64,000 nucleotides of DNA from Acetobacter farinalis (GCF_026240015.1 NZ_JAPIUX010000005.1:55253-119252); one strand, 5' to 3'; numbered from the stretch's first letter, positions 44,375 through 53,951 are shown. The notes: generated by a model not told the origin, from the letters alone. Numbers and translations: made by a program.

Positions 44375-47300
44375 TAAATTTATCGGGCTGTGCCTGCGCC
44401 AGCGCCGCATTGTCTTCATGGTCATGGCGCTGCTGGCCTGTTTCGGCGCGCTGGCGTGGCGGGATATTGCCGTTGAGGCCTATCCGGACCTCGGCTCTGT
44501 CAATGTCATGATCACAACGCAGGTGGGCGGTCTGGCCGCCGCGGAAGTTGAGCAGCAGATCACCACGCCGCTGGAGCGACAACTGGCCAGTGTTCCCGGC
44601 CTGATCGACAGCCGCTCCAGCAGCACGTTCGGCCTCTCACTGATCACCCTGATCTTCCGTGATGGGACAGACGTCTATTTCGCCCGCCAGCGCGTGACCG
44701 AGCAGATTGCACAGGCCAATCTGCCGCCCAATGTCACTCCGGCTCTCGGGCCTGTCACCGGTCCTGCGGGCGAGATCTATCGCTACACGCTGCGCTCGGA
44801 CAGCCTGAACCTGATGCAGTTGTCTGACATCCAGAACTGGGTCGTCATCCCCGCGTTGATGCAGATCCCGGGTGTGGCCTCGGTCAGCAATTTTGGTGGC
44901 TTCACCAAGGAATATCAGCTCGTGCTCGAACCGGATGCGCTGAACCGGTACAATATCGGGATCAATGATGTCCTGAACGCGCTGAAGAACAACAATATCA
45001 ATGTCAGCGGAGATCGCGTCACACGCGGGGATCAGTCCTATATCGTGCGCGGGATCAACATGGTTCATACCCTCGCTGACATGGGTGATATCGGCGTGAC
45101 CACGCATGACGGCCGGCCGGTGCTGATCCGTGATCTGGGCCAGATGCAGTTCGGGCATCAGGTCCGGCAGGGTATTCTGGGCAAGGACGGCAATCCGGAT
45201 ACGATTGAAGGCATCGTCGCCACGCTCACAGGCCAGAACCCTTCGCAGGTTCTGGCCGCCGTTCATGAGCGGGTGGATCTGCTGAACAGGCGTCTGGCGC
45301 GGCAGGGTGTACGGATCACGCCCTATATCGACCGCGACAAGCTGGTCCACGCAACCACCGACAAGGTGGCGCACACGGTGCTGGAAGGCATGGGGCTGGT
45401 CTTCGTCATTCTCGTGCTGTTTCTGGGGAGCCCCCGCAGCGCAATCGTTGCCGCTGTCACCATTCCGTTGTCTCTGGCCACCTTATTCGTGCTGATGACA
45501 GCCCTGCACATGCCAGCCAACCTCTTCTCGCTCGGTGCGATCGATTTCGGTGTGATTGTCGATGGTGCGATCGTGGTGACAGAAGCTATCCTGAGCCTGC
45601 GGGAGAGGCATCCTGACAGGACGCTGGTCCCCGGGGACATCCTTGAAATTACCGATACGATGGCACGCGCGATCTTCTTCGCGACCCTGATCATCATCAT
45701 CGCCTATGGCCCGCTGTTCGCCTTTGATGGCGCATCGGGCAAACTGTTCCGGCCCATTGCCTTCACCGTCAGCTTCGCGCTGCTGGGGGCGCTGCTCTGC
45801 GCCATTACGCTGGTCCCGTCGCTCGCGTTTCTGGCGCTGCGCAAACCGCACCGCCTGTTCCATAATGCGCCGCTGGAATGGCTGCACCGGACCTATCACC
45901 GCATGCTGGCCTACAGCCTCAACCGGCCGTTTCTGGCCTATGCCGCGGGCATTGCCGCTTTCGCCCTGACAGTCTGGCTGGGCGCCAGCGCGGGGCGTGA
46001 GTTCCTGCCTGATCTTGATGAAGGCGCACTGTGGATTCAGGTTCAGCTTCCCTCCGGCCTCTCACTGGAGCGGGCTGGTGCCATAGCCGACGAAGTCCGC
46101 ACGGCCATCCGCTCCTTCCCCGAAACCAGCTTTGCCGTCACGCAGCTCGGCCGCAGTGATTCAGGCACGGACCAGTGGACCCCCTCGCATATCGAAGCGC
46201 CGGTTGGCTTGCGCCCCTATGACAAATGGCCGCATGGCGAGACCAAGGCCCAGTTCGTCGCCCGTCTGCGCGCCCGTCTGGCACAGATCCCGGGCATCAG
46301 CTTCGGCATCAGCCAGCCGATTGCGGATAACATGAACGATCTCGTCGGCGGTGCGCATTCCCCACTGGTCCTGCGTATCTATGGGGATGATTTTCACGAG
46401 CTGCGGCGCATCGGCACACATATTGTGGAGATCATGCGTCAGGTGCCCGGCACGGCAGCCGCCTCGATTTTTCAGGAGCCCCCTACGCCTGAACTGGATG
46501 TGGTGGTGGACCGCAAGGAGGCCGCACGCTACGGGCTGGCCGGCGCGGATATTCTGGCAGTCGTCCAGAACATGATTGGGGATGCCCCCGTCTCGTCGGT
46601 TTATGCCGGAGACCGCGTCTATAATATGACCGTCCATATCCCGCGCGAGATCAACAGCAATCTCGACATTATCCGCCAACTCCCGCTGACAACGCCCTCC
46701 GGCGCGCGTATCCCGCTGGGTGTGGTCGCCCATGTCTCGCTCCAGACTGGTGAGGGCACGATCTCTCATGAGCGCAACCAGCGCCAGATCACGATCCGCC
46801 TTGATAACGGGCAGCGGCCACTCTCCCAGTATCTGGCCGATGCACAGGCCCGTATTGCGGCCCAGGTCCATTTCGACCCCTCCGCCTATAGTCTGGAATG
46901 GGCGGGCACGTTCGAGCAGGCACAGCGCGCCCAGTCTCGCCTGACCGTGGCGCTTGGCATCATGTTCGCCGTCATGCTGGTGCTGCTGTTCTGCCAGTTT
47001 GGTGCCATGCGCCAGGCGGTGCTGGTGCTGGCCGTGGTGCCGATGGCAACACTCGGCGGACTGGTCGCGCTGCATGCGCGTGGCGAGACACTGAATATCG
47101 CAACCGCCGTGGGCTTCATCGCCCTGTTCGGTGTCGCGATCCAGAACGGCATCATCATGGTCTCGAACTTCAACCGCCTGCGCGCCGAGGGCGAACCCCT
47201 GCGGACAGCCGTGCTGGAGGGCGCAAGCCAGCGCTTCCGGCCAGTCCTGATGACAGCCACCGTGGCCAGCGTGGGCATGCTGCCGGCAGCCCTCGCAACC

Positions 47301-47453
47301 GGCATCGGCACCGATGTCCAGCGCGGACTGGCGACTGTGGTGGTCGGTGGGCTGGGCATTGCCACGGCGCTGACCCTGTTCGTTCTCCCGACCTATTATT
47401 ACGAGCTGGAAAAACGGCTGGCGCGCCGTGCGCCCAAGGAGAAATCATCATGA
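44367..47453 (+). CDS. RND efflux pump, heavy-metal (HME) type inner-membrane protein
   Basis: A 1028-residue, 12-helix pump. It opens MINKFIGLCLRQRRIVFMVM, has the YPDLGSVNVMITTQVGGLAA entrance region, and the TM4 motif DFGVIVDGAIVVTEA. The DFGxxVDGA core is typical of divalent-cation pumps rather than Cu/Ag pumps; the final Glu-Asn is changed to Glu-Ala. Other marks are FLPDLDEGALWIQVQLPSGL and TLGGLVALHARGETLNIATA. Substrate is therefore uncertain. Overlaps both neighbours, so one operon. Confidence 0.92.
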   Translation: MINKFIGLCLRQRRIVFMVMALLACFGALAWRDIAVEAYPDLGSVNVMITTQVGGLAAAEVEQQITTPLERQLASVPGLIDSRSSSTFGLSLITLIFRDGTDVYFARQRVTEQIAQANLPPNVTPALGPVTGPAGEIYRYTLRSDSLNLMQLSDIQNWVVIPALMQIPGVASVSNFGGFTKEYQLVLEPDALNRYNIGINDVLNALKNNNINVSGDRVTRGDQSYIVRGINMVHTLADMGDIGVTTHDGRPVLIRDLGQMQFGHQVRQGILGKDGNPDTIEGIVATLTGQNPSQVLAAVHERVDLLNRRLARQGVRITPYIDRDKLVHATTDKVAHTVLEGMGLVFVILVLFLGSPRSAIVAAVTIPLSLATLFVLMTALHMPANLFSLGAIDFGVIVDGAIVVTEAILSLRERHPDRTLVPGDILEITDTMARAIFFATLIIIIAYGPLFAFDGASGKLFRPIAFTVSFALLGALLCAITLVPSLAFLALRKPHRLFHNAPLEWLHRTYHRMLAYSLNRPFLAYAAGIAAFALTVWLGASAGREFLPDLDEGALWIQVQLPSGLSLERAGAIADEVRTAIRSFPETSFAVTQLGRSDSGTDQWTPSHIEAPVGLRPYDKWPHGETKAQFVARLRARLAQIPGISFGISQPIADNMNDLVGGAHSPLVLRIYGDDFHELRRIGTHIVEIMRQVPGTAAASIFQEPPTPELDVVVDRKEAARYGLAGADILAVVQNMIGDAPVSSVYAGDRVYNMTVHIPREINSNLDIIRQLPLTTPSGARIPLGVVAHVSLQTGEGTISHERNQRQITIRLDNGQRPLSQYLADAQARIAAQVHFDPSAYSLEWAGTFEQAQRAQSRLTVALGIMFAVMLVLLFCQFGAMRQAVLVLAVVPMATLGGLVALHARGETLNIATAVGFIALFGVAIQNGIIMVSNFNRLRAEGEPLRTAVLEGASQRFRPVLMTATVASVGMLPAALATGIGTDVQRGLATVVVGGLGIATALTLFVLPTYYYELEKRLARRAPKEKSS

Positions 47454-48958
47454 CGCGCCGCCGCACCACGCCCCGGCTGGGCAGCCGCGTTACGGCCACC
47501 GGTTTCGCCATGATCACGCTGGCTGGCTGCGCCGTTGGTCCTGATTACCATCGCCCGGCCCTGCCGGTGAACAACCGCTATGCCGCCACGCCCCTGCCGA
47601 CCCAGACCGCCGGGGCCGAGGGCGTGGCAGGCGCCGCGCAATCCTTCCGGCCGGGGCAGGACATCCCGACCCAATGGTGGGAACTCTTCCACTGCCCGGC
47701 TTTGAACACGCTGATAGCCCACGCAATCACGCATAGCCCGAGCCTTGAGTCCGCGCATCAGGCCCTGCTGTCGGCACAGGAGGGCGTGGCGGCACAGAAA
47801 GGAGCGCTCTGGCCGAATATCAGCGCCTCCTTCAACCCGACACGCAACAAGATCTCTCAGGGCATGGGGGTGCAGGGGTTCAACAGCTACCTCTATAATC
47901 TGCACACCCTGCAACTGAATATTTCCTATCTGCCGGATGTCTGGGGCTCCATCCGCCGGCAGATCGAGGCCAGCGATGCACAGCGCGCACTGGCGCGCTA
48001 CCAGCTTGATGCCGCTTATCTGTCCCTGACCAGCAATCTGGTGAATGCCGCCATCCAGTATGCCGCCATTCAGGGGCAGATCGAAGCGACCGAAGGCGTG
48101 ATTGCTTCAGCGCGCGCCATTCTCGACATCAATGAACAGCAGAAACACTTTGGAGACATGGGCGAGCGGGACGTAACTCCCCAGCGGGTGCTGCTGGCAC
48201 AGGCCGAACAGAGCCTGCCGCCCCTGCGCCAGCAGTTGGCCGCCCAGCATGACCTGATTGACGCCCTGACGGGAGACGGCTCGGATGTGCCAACACCGGA
48301 TTTCCATCTTGCTGATTTCCATCTGCCAACGGAGCTGCCAGTCTCCCTGCCACTCAAGCTGATAGACCAGCGCCCGGACATCCGTGCGGCAGAAGAAAGC
48401 CTGCATGCCGCAAGTGCCCAGATCGGGGTTTCAATCGCCAACCGCCTCCCCTCGCTTGATCTTGTCGCAACACCGGGGTTGGCAGCCAACCACTTCAGCC
48501 AGTTTGCGACACCCGGATACGGAACATGGACACTGGCGGCGATGATCACGCAGCCGCTTTTCGATGGGTTCACATTGCTGCACCGGGAGCGGGCCGCCCG
48601 GAATACCTACAAGATGGCAATCGAGGACTATCGGAATGCGATCGTGCTCGCCATACAGAATGTCTCGGATGCGCTTCACGCCATCAGCAATGATGCGGAC
48701 ACACTGGTTGCCGCCGCGAAAGCTGAAGAAGAAGCAAGAAAGAATCTTGATTTCGCACGTATCGGTAATCGATATGGAGACGAAAGTCGGGTCCTGCTGC
48801 TCACGGCCCAGCAGGCCGAAATGCAGACACGCCTGACCCTTGTGCAGTCCCAGGCTGGCCGCCTGTCCGATACGGTCGGCTTGTTTCAGGCACTCGGAGG
48901 GGGATGGTGGAACAGCAAGACGCCTCCTGAAGGAGCGGCCCCCAGCCCGAAGCCATAA
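47450..48958 (+). CDS. RND outer-membrane factor (NodT/OprM-like lipoprotein)
   Basis: About 502 residues from MTRRRTTPRLGSRVTATGFA with lipobox TLAGCAVGPDYHRPALP, the standard OprM-type start. Two outer-membrane efflux domains follow (HSPSLESAHQALLSAQEGVA; KLIDQRPDIRAAEESLHAAS; FDGFTLLHRERAARNTYKMA). Forms the TolC-like exit duct of the pump. ATGA overlap with the pump gene. Confidence 0.92.
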   Translation: MTRRRTTPRLGSRVTATGFAMITLAGCAVGPDYHRPALPVNNRYAATPLPTQTAGAEGVAGAAQSFRPGQDIPTQWWELFHCPALNTLIAHAITHSPSLESAHQALLSAQEGVAAQKGALWPNISASFNPTRNKISQGMGVQGFNSYLYNLHTLQLNISYLPDVWGSIRRQIEASDAQRALARYQLDAAYLSLTSNLVNAAIQYAAIQGQIEATEGVIASARAILDINEQQKHFGDMGERDVTPQRVLLAQAEQSLPPLRQQLAAQHDLIDALTGDGSDVPTPDFHLADFHLPTELPVSLPLKLIDQRPDIRAAEESLHAASAQIGVSIANRLPSLDLVATPGLAANHFSQFATPGYGTWTLAAMITQPLFDGFTLLHRERAARNTYKMAIEDYRNAIVLAIQNVSDALHAISNDADTLVAAAKAEEEARKNLDFARIGNRYGDESRVLLLTAQQAEMQTRLTLVQSQAGRLSDTVGLFQALGGGWWNSKTPPEGAAPSPKP

Positions 48959-48975
48959 AGATTTGCCTCCTGATG

Positions 48976-48998
48976 AGCAGCCCATAAACAAGGCTGCT
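48976..48998. terminator. Hairpin after the RND operon
   Basis: AGCAGCC (48976-48982) pairs with GGCTGCT (48992-48998) about 20 bp after the last RND gene. There is no strong T-run, so terminator status is tentative. Confidence 0.4.
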
Positions 48999-49133
48999 GT
49001 CTTCGGCGGAACGCTATCCGGGCATAGTGCGGCTCAATGCCGGTGGTATGAGCCGTTCATGCCTTGCCGCAGGAGGGCGTGACACACCCTTCAAGGCCAC
49101 CTGCTTCAGAGAACACCCGATACCGCACCTGAG

Positions 49134-49952
49134 CTATGAAGGGGCCATTTGTACTTTCCGATAGCGGACAGGTGACATCCCCAACAGGTGCGTGAAGGCC
49201 TTCGCAAACGCACTGAGCGATGCATAGCCAACCCCGGCCGCCACGTCCGTCACACGCTGCCCTTCCGCCAGAAGGGTCGCAGCGTGGAAGAGCCGGGCCT
49301 GCGTTATCCAGTCCTGCCATGTCATGCCGGTTTCATCCTGAAAATGGCGGCGAAAGCTGCGTTCCGACATCCCGGCCTGCTTCAACGCCTGCATCAGGCT
49401 GGCATGTGCCGGATTGGCAAGGGCAGCCTCCATGGCCCGTGCCACCGAAGGATGTGTAGCCCTTGGCAACGTGAAAAGCCGGCCGGATTTTGCCTCCATC
49501 TGCTCCAGACACAAAAGCCCAAGAGTATGAAAGAAACTCCGGGCAACGGGGGCCTGCTCCGCCGGACCTGCCGGCCAACGGAGGGTGTGAAAGAGCATCG
49601 CCCCTACCATGGCAGATACCGGGAATGTCTGGATATGCGCCGCAGCGCCAGCGGCAAAATGCACCGGATCAAAATAGACGGACACACCATCCAGATTACG
49701 GATCATGGTCCGGTGGCGTGTTCCAGCCGGGATCCAGAGAGCATGCGCGGTTGGCAGTAGATACCAGCCCTCCGGCCCTTCAACCTGTGTCGTGCCACGC
49801 CTTGCGTAGGTGATCTGATGGCACGGATGCTCGTGCCAGTCATAGAAAAGCGGCGTGGACGGATTACGGAAGGCAAAACCGGGATTCCCCCGCTCATCAA
49901 GCCCGTTCCCGGCAAGGACACTCTGCGTCTCGCTGGCTGTAAGGTTTTTCAT
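49134..49952 (-). CDS. AraC family regulator with cupin sensor
   Basis: A 272-residue protein. The N-terminal cupin has YDWHEHPCHQITYARRGTTQ and ALWIPAGTRHRT; the C-terminal HTH has LKQAGMSERSFRRHFQDETG and VAAGVGYASLSAFAKAFTHL. Similar proteins often control neighbouring transporters or enzymes. It is divergent from a methyltransferase; paired half-sites lie at its start. Confidence 0.9.
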   Translation of the reverse strand: MKNLTASETQSVLAGNGLDERGNPGFAFRNPSTPLFYDWHEHPCHQITYARRGTTQVEGPEGWYLLPTAHALWIPAGTRHRTMIRNLDGVSVYFDPVHFAAGAAAHIQTFPVSAMVGAMLFHTLRWPAGPAEQAPVARSFFHTLGLLCLEQMEAKSGRLFTLPRATHPSVARAMEAALANPAHASLMQALKQAGMSERSFRRHFQDETGMTWQDWITQARLFHAATLLAEGQRVTDVAAGVGYASLSAFAKAFTHLLGMSPVRYRKVQMAPS

Positions 49953-49988
49953 TGGCCGATATCCGCTTGTTTTTGGCCGTATGGCGTT
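49952..49988. promoter_or_regulatory. AraC-type direct repeat
   Basis: TTGGCCGATATCCGCTT (49952-49968) is repeated as TTGGCCGTATGGCGTT (49973-49988), 21 bp apart, that is two helical turns. This fits two AraC half-sites between the regulator and the divergent methyltransferase. Confidence 0.5.
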
Positions 49989-50040
49989 AGCCGGCCAACT
50001 CTCCGGTCTTTATCCTGACCCCACACGGAAAGGAAAGACG

Positions 50041-50808
50041 ATGTCCGATATGCCCATGCCCCACAATGCCCGGATCGTTGCGCAGTTCACGCGCTGGGCC
50101 AGGCCTTTTGCAGAACTGCCCATTCATGCCGAAGCGGACAGCATGGCGCAGACACGCGATGCCTGTGCCCTAACCGCTGGCATGACGGTGCTGGATGTGG
50201 CCTGCGGTCCGGGCATTGTGGCCTGTGAACTGGCCCGGACCGGTGCGCATGTCACAGGGATCGACCTGACGCCCGCCATGATCGAACAGGCGCGCCTGCG
50301 TGCTGACAGACTGAATGTGAGCGTGGAATTTCATACTGGCGATGCGCTGCATCTGCCGTTTGAGAACGCGTGCTTTGACAGGGTTGTGACACGCTACAGC
50401 TTTCACCACATGCAGGCCCCCGGAAAGGCACTGGCGGAAATGGTGCGTGTCTGCCGTCCGGGTGGGCGGGTTATCGTGATTGATGCCACCCCGGCCCCGG
50501 AATGCCAGAAAGCCTATGATCATGCGGAAACCCTGCGTGACCCTTCGCATACCAGCGCGCTGACACTGCCGCAGCTTCTCTCACTGGGGGATGAGGCGGG
50601 GCTGCGCCCTTTGCTGACACAGCAGTACCGTCTGGAATCCCGCCTGATAGATCAGGTCGCCCCGGAAGACCGGGTTGCCCTGAACGCCCTGTTCGCAGAA
50701 GATATTGCAAGCGGACAGGATCGTCTGGGAGTGGGCGCATGGAACGCTGAAGACGGCATCCATTTCTACTTCCCTATCTCTATTGTGGCGTGGAGCAACG
50801 GTCTGTGA
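50041..50808 (+). CDS. Class I SAM-dependent methyltransferase
   Basis: About 255 residues from MSDMPMPHNARIVAQFTRWA. SAM-binding motif I is TVLDVACGPGIVACELA, motif II GIDLTPAMIEQAR, then FDRVVTRYSFHHMQAPGKAL and RVCRPGGRVIVID, as in UbiE-like small-molecule methyltransferases. AAAGGAAAGACG precedes the ATG. Paired with an AraC regulator. Confidence 0.9.
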   Translation: MSDMPMPHNARIVAQFTRWARPFAELPIHAEADSMAQTRDACALTAGMTVLDVACGPGIVACELARTGAHVTGIDLTPAMIEQARLRADRLNVSVEFHTGDALHLPFENACFDRVVTRYSFHHMQAPGKALAEMVRVCRPGGRVIVIDATPAPECQKAYDHAETLRDPSHTSALTLPQLLSLGDEAGLRPLLTQQYRLESRLIDQVAPEDRVALNALFAEDIASGQDRLGVGAWNAEDGIHFYFPISIVAWSNGL

Positions 50809-51047
50809 CCTTGCTCAACGCCTCCCTCATTCTCCTGCTGGCATGCGCGTGAGCATCCCTTGCTCTTCCGCTCAGAGCCGCGCCGCTTTCCCTGTCTCGG
50901 ACCACCGTCGGCTTGTTCAATCTGGCTGACGGGGCTCGAAAAACCGGGACGCGTATTATGGAGGCAATCCTTCCCGGTCTTTCAAAAACGTGCCACCCGC
51001 ACGAGGCACAAACAGCGTCCGATTAAGGTCAGTACCTCCTGTTTCAC

Positions 51048-51479
51048 CTAAACGGAATTACCCGGAGCGGCCATCGCGCGTTCAGCAATCTGCGCAAGAG
51101 TTGTGGAGGCATAGTGCGCGCGTAACGTTTCTTCCGCTGCGGCATGAGCCGCTTCCAGCACCGCGTTCGACGCGCGTTCAACAGGGCATGTGGGATGATC
51201 ATGAGAAACAGGAGCCGCCAATATGTCTCCGTCACTCAGGGCTCTTTGAACATCCAGCACGGAGAGTTCATCCAGCTTTTTCAGGAGTTTCCAGCCGCCG
51301 CCACGGCCGCCCTCTGAGTCAACAATGCCATGCTCACGCAACAGCCCCAGTGTACGCCGCACAACCACAGGGTTGGTGTTGAGCATCTGCCCGATCCTTT
51401 CAGAGGTCTCCTTTCCTCCGAGCAGGGCCATATGCACCAGAACATGGAGCATCCGCGCCAGACGGCCATCGCTTCTCAT
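51048..51479 (-). CDS. Rrf2-family transcriptional regulator
   Basis: About 143 residues from MRSDGRLARMLHVLVHMALL. The winged helix has GQMLNTNPVVVRRTLGLLRE and SEGGRGGGWKLLKKLDELSV (wing). A single Cys is visible (HPTCPVERASN), so a three-Cys Fe-S site as in NsrR/IscR is unlikely; a redox- or electrophile-sensing role is possible. Divergent from an epoxide-hydrolase-like gene with a perfect operator between. AAAGGACGCA precedes the ATG. Confidence 0.9.
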   Translation of the reverse strand: MRSDGRLARMLHVLVHMALLGGKETSERIGQMLNTNPVVVRRTLGLLREHGIVDSEGGRGGGWKLLKKLDELSVLDVQRALSDGDILAAPVSHDHPTCPVERASNAVLEAAHAAAEETLRAHYASTTLAQIAERAMAAPGNSV

Positions 51480-51524
51480 TGCGTCCTTTTCCAAAACTTT
51501 TACTGTTGCGCTATCTTGACGATC

Positions 51525-51563
51525 TTTCTTTCTGTAACATATAAAGTTTCACGCAGAAAGAAA
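51525..51563. promoter_or_regulatory. Perfect inverted repeat between Rrf2 gene and hydrolase
   Basis: TTTCTTTCTG (51525-51534) and CAGAAAGAAA (51554-51563), exact complements 19 bp apart. Likely operator region for the Rrf2 regulator. Confidence 0.65.
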
Positions 51564-51648
51564 CTGTCACGCTGCGCCGCGATTTTTCATCCCTTCTGGC
51601 CGTCACGTCGCTTCAAAACCGGCTGTCCGACTGGGTAAGGAGGCATTC

Positions 51649-52623
51649 ATGGTTGCAAGAGTCATTCAAACAGGAACGATCACGACCAGCTACCTTGATG
51701 AAGGTACCGGGCCGCTGATCCTCCTTTGTCACGGCTTTCCTGAAACCAAACACTCCTGGCGGCATCAGGTTCAGGGCCTTGCCGCAGCCGGGTATCGCGC
51801 GGTCGCGCCTGATATGCGCGGTTATGGCCAGACGGATGCCCCCGAGCGCACGGACCAGTATACCGTCTTTCATTGTGTAGGAGATCTGATCGCCCTGCTC
51901 GACGCGCTTGGGGAGGAAAAGGCGGTACTCGTGGGCAATGACTGGGGCGCCACCATCGCATGGCAAGCCGCAGTGATGCGCCCGGACCGTTTCCGGGCAA
52001 TGGCGGCTCTGAGCGTTCCCATGATGGGCTTACCACCGGTACCGCCTTCAAAAATCTTTCCGCAGACGAAAGACGCTCTCTTTTACACGCTGTATTTTCA
52101 GGAACCGGGGCTGGCCGACGCGGAATTCAACCGAAACCCTGCGGCCACGCTGAAGAAAATTCTCTATGCAGCCAGCGGAAATGCCGGCCCGAGAAAAACT
52201 GGTGATGGCACACCCAATCCATTCGGAATGGTTGAACGCAGCACAGGCTTACTGGCAAGCCTGCCTGAACCTGCACATTTACCCTCATGGCTTTCCGAGG
52301 CGGACTTCGAGACCCTCACGAGGGACTTCCAAGCCTCCGGCTTTACTGGAGGGCTGAATTATTACCGTAATCTCGACCGGAACTGGGAACTCCAGCATGC
52401 CACGGCAGGCCAGAAAGTGACTGTTCCCGCACTGTTCATGACCGGCGAGCGCGACACAGGCCTGAGTATTCCCGGCATGGATCACATCATCGCAGACATG
52501 CCAAGCCTTGTTCCAGACCTGCGCGGCTCGCACAGAGTGGCCGGTGCCGGCCACTGGCTCCAGCAGGAAAAACCTTCAGAGGTTACCGCGCTATTACTCA
52601 ATTTTCTCAGGCAGATCTCATGA
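51649..52623 (+). CDS. Alpha/beta hydrolase, epoxide-hydrolase-like
   Basis: A 324-residue enzyme. Oxyanion loop LLCHGFPETKHSWRHQ, lid Tyr candidates in GLNYYRNLDRNWE, nucleophile in LVGNDWGATIAWQ (Asp in NDW, as in epoxide hydrolases and dehalogenases), and catalytic His in GAGHWLQQEKPSEV. Aspartate nucleophile supports soluble epoxide hydrolase. AAGGAGG precedes the start. Divergent Rrf2 gene is its likely regulator. Confidence 0.92.
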   Translation: MVARVIQTGTITTSYLDEGTGPLILLCHGFPETKHSWRHQVQGLAAAGYRAVAPDMRGYGQTDAPERTDQYTVFHCVGDLIALLDALGEEKAVLVGNDWGATIAWQAAVMRPDRFRAMAALSVPMMGLPPVPPSKIFPQTKDALFYTLYFQEPGLADAEFNRNPAATLKKILYAASGNAGPRKTGDGTPNPFGMVERSTGLLASLPEPAHLPSWLSEADFETLTRDFQASGFTGGLNYYRNLDRNWELQHATAGQKVTVPALFMTGERDTGLSIPGMDHIIADMPSLVPDLRGSHRVAGAGHWLQQEKPSEVTALLLNFLRQIS

Positions 52624-52631
52624 GAGCCCGG

Positions 52632-52892
52632 TCAGCCAGCACTCTCTGAATTCCCGATAACGGCCCGATAGGCCACCAGCAGAAGAATTGCCCCGACGAT
52701 CGACGCCAGAAATCCAGCCGCCTGCCCTTCCCGATAAAGATGCAGTGCCCGCCCTATATAGCCGGCAACAACAGAGCCCGCGATGCCCAGCAGGATCGTA
52801 ACAATAAAGCCCCCGGGATCACGCCCCGGCATCAGCAGCTTCGCAACTGCTCCGATAATCAATCCGATGAAAATCGTATAAAGAAGATGCAT
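52632..52892 (-). CDS. GlsB/YeaQ/YmgE family membrane protein
   Basis: About 86 residues with three hydrophobic helices: YTIFIGLIIGAVAKLLMPGR, GGFIVTILLGIAGSVVAGYI and FLASIVGAILLLVAYRAVIG. Matches the stress-linked GlsB/YeaQ inner-membrane family; molecular role unknown. AGGAGCACGAA precedes the start. Confidence 0.9.
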   Translation of the reverse strand: MHLLYTIFIGLIIGAVAKLLMPGRDPGGFIVTILLGIAGSVVAGYIGRALHLYREGQAAGFLASIVGAILLLVAYRAVIGNSESAG

Positions 52893-53163
52893 TTCGTGCT
52901 CCTGATCATGCTTCATTCCAAGACATAGCAGACATGCACATAGCCGTCATGCATCAATGTCAGCCGTCGCGCTTTCATCATAAATCCCCTGATGGAGACG
53001 TACGCCCCCGCTATGAAGAGGAGGACGAGATGAGGGTGGCTTATCCTCCTGCAACCGCCGCGCGGCAACCACTGGAGGGAGCCCTGCCCGCGCCTGTTCG
53101 GGCGGGACAGGACACCAGTGCAAAGAGCAAGAGTCAGAACGTCACCTTGCTCTCTCACGAAAA

Positions 53164-53502
53164 TCAGGCGGCAGTCTGATCCTTGATCGTCGCCTCAGGC
53201 GCAGTCTTCTTCACCGCCTCAATCCCATGATCGCGCGCCTGCTCGCTCGCATAAAGCTGGCTTGAGCCGATAATCTCGCCATTACGTGCTTTCAGGTTGA
53301 AATGCGGCTTGCCAGACGTCGAGACTTTCCGTTCATAGCGGGCATCGTCCGGCGCATTCGTCTTCACTGATTCAATACCGTGAACAGCGCTGGCATGCTG
53401 CTTGTAGCCTTCGCTGACAAGAATAATCTCCCCATTGGCCGCCTTCAGATGAAAGCGGAACTCACCAGCCTTATCCTTGTAGATCTCGAAATGTGCAGCC
53501 AT
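53164..53502 (-). CDS. YegP family protein (two DUF1508 repeats)
   Basis: About 112 residues from MAAHFEIYKDKAGEFRFHLK. It contains two copies of the same fold: FHLKAANGEIILVSEGY and FNLKARNGEIIGSSQLYAS, each with KHGI/DHGIEAVKK-type ends. YegP proteins are small, soluble and of unknown function. The upstream frame to 53643 is not supported. Confidence 0.92.
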   Translation of the reverse strand: MAAHFEIYKDKAGEFRFHLKAANGEIILVSEGYKQHASAVHGIESVKTNAPDDARYERKVSTSGKPHFNLKARNGEIIGSSQLYASEQARDHGIEAVKKTAPEATIKDQTAA

Positions 53503-53951
53503 TCGACTAAACTCCCAGATTGGAACATGATATATCGCTACAGCCTGCACTGATGCCAGACTTTGAGACAGAATGATCCGTAACAATGGCAGGACTGTGG
53601 TGCGACATCTCCGCCCCGACGGTAAACCCAAAGCAATCTTCAAGTAAACTTGGCTTACTCTTTCGGAGCAGCCTTTCTCATCTGAAGCCGCACCCGTTGG
53701 GTGTCCTTTTCGGCGGGCTTGCTTCCGCTTGCAGCCCGGACAGAAACGTATAATGCCCGTGGTCCAGATAGCGGACGGTCCGTCATGGCACTGAAGTCAT
53801 CATCTCCCCGGAGCATATGCCGCGTGGGGGGCGAACCGCCCGGAAGCAAACGTGCTCCCGGGCGGTTCAGGTCTTGCCAGCCACTATAAGGCTTTATGGG
53901 CTGAGCAACGCGTTCAAGGCGCCGCCATACCGTGGCGCTGCGCCGTCTTCG
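53503..53951. other. Intergenic stretch with an 11-bp palindrome
   Basis: No convincing gene. GAACCGCCCGG (53833-53843) and CCGGGCGGTTC (53858-53868) form a perfect inverted repeat, about 85 bp downstream of the minus-strand SgcJ-like gene. It may be its terminator, though no T-run is present. A 64-codon minus frame at 53655-53849 has no motif. Confidence 0.5.

Noticed and set aside
53833..53868. Rho-independent terminator
   Set aside because: The 11-bp palindrome is perfect, but no T-run follows on either strand, so it is described only as a palindrome.
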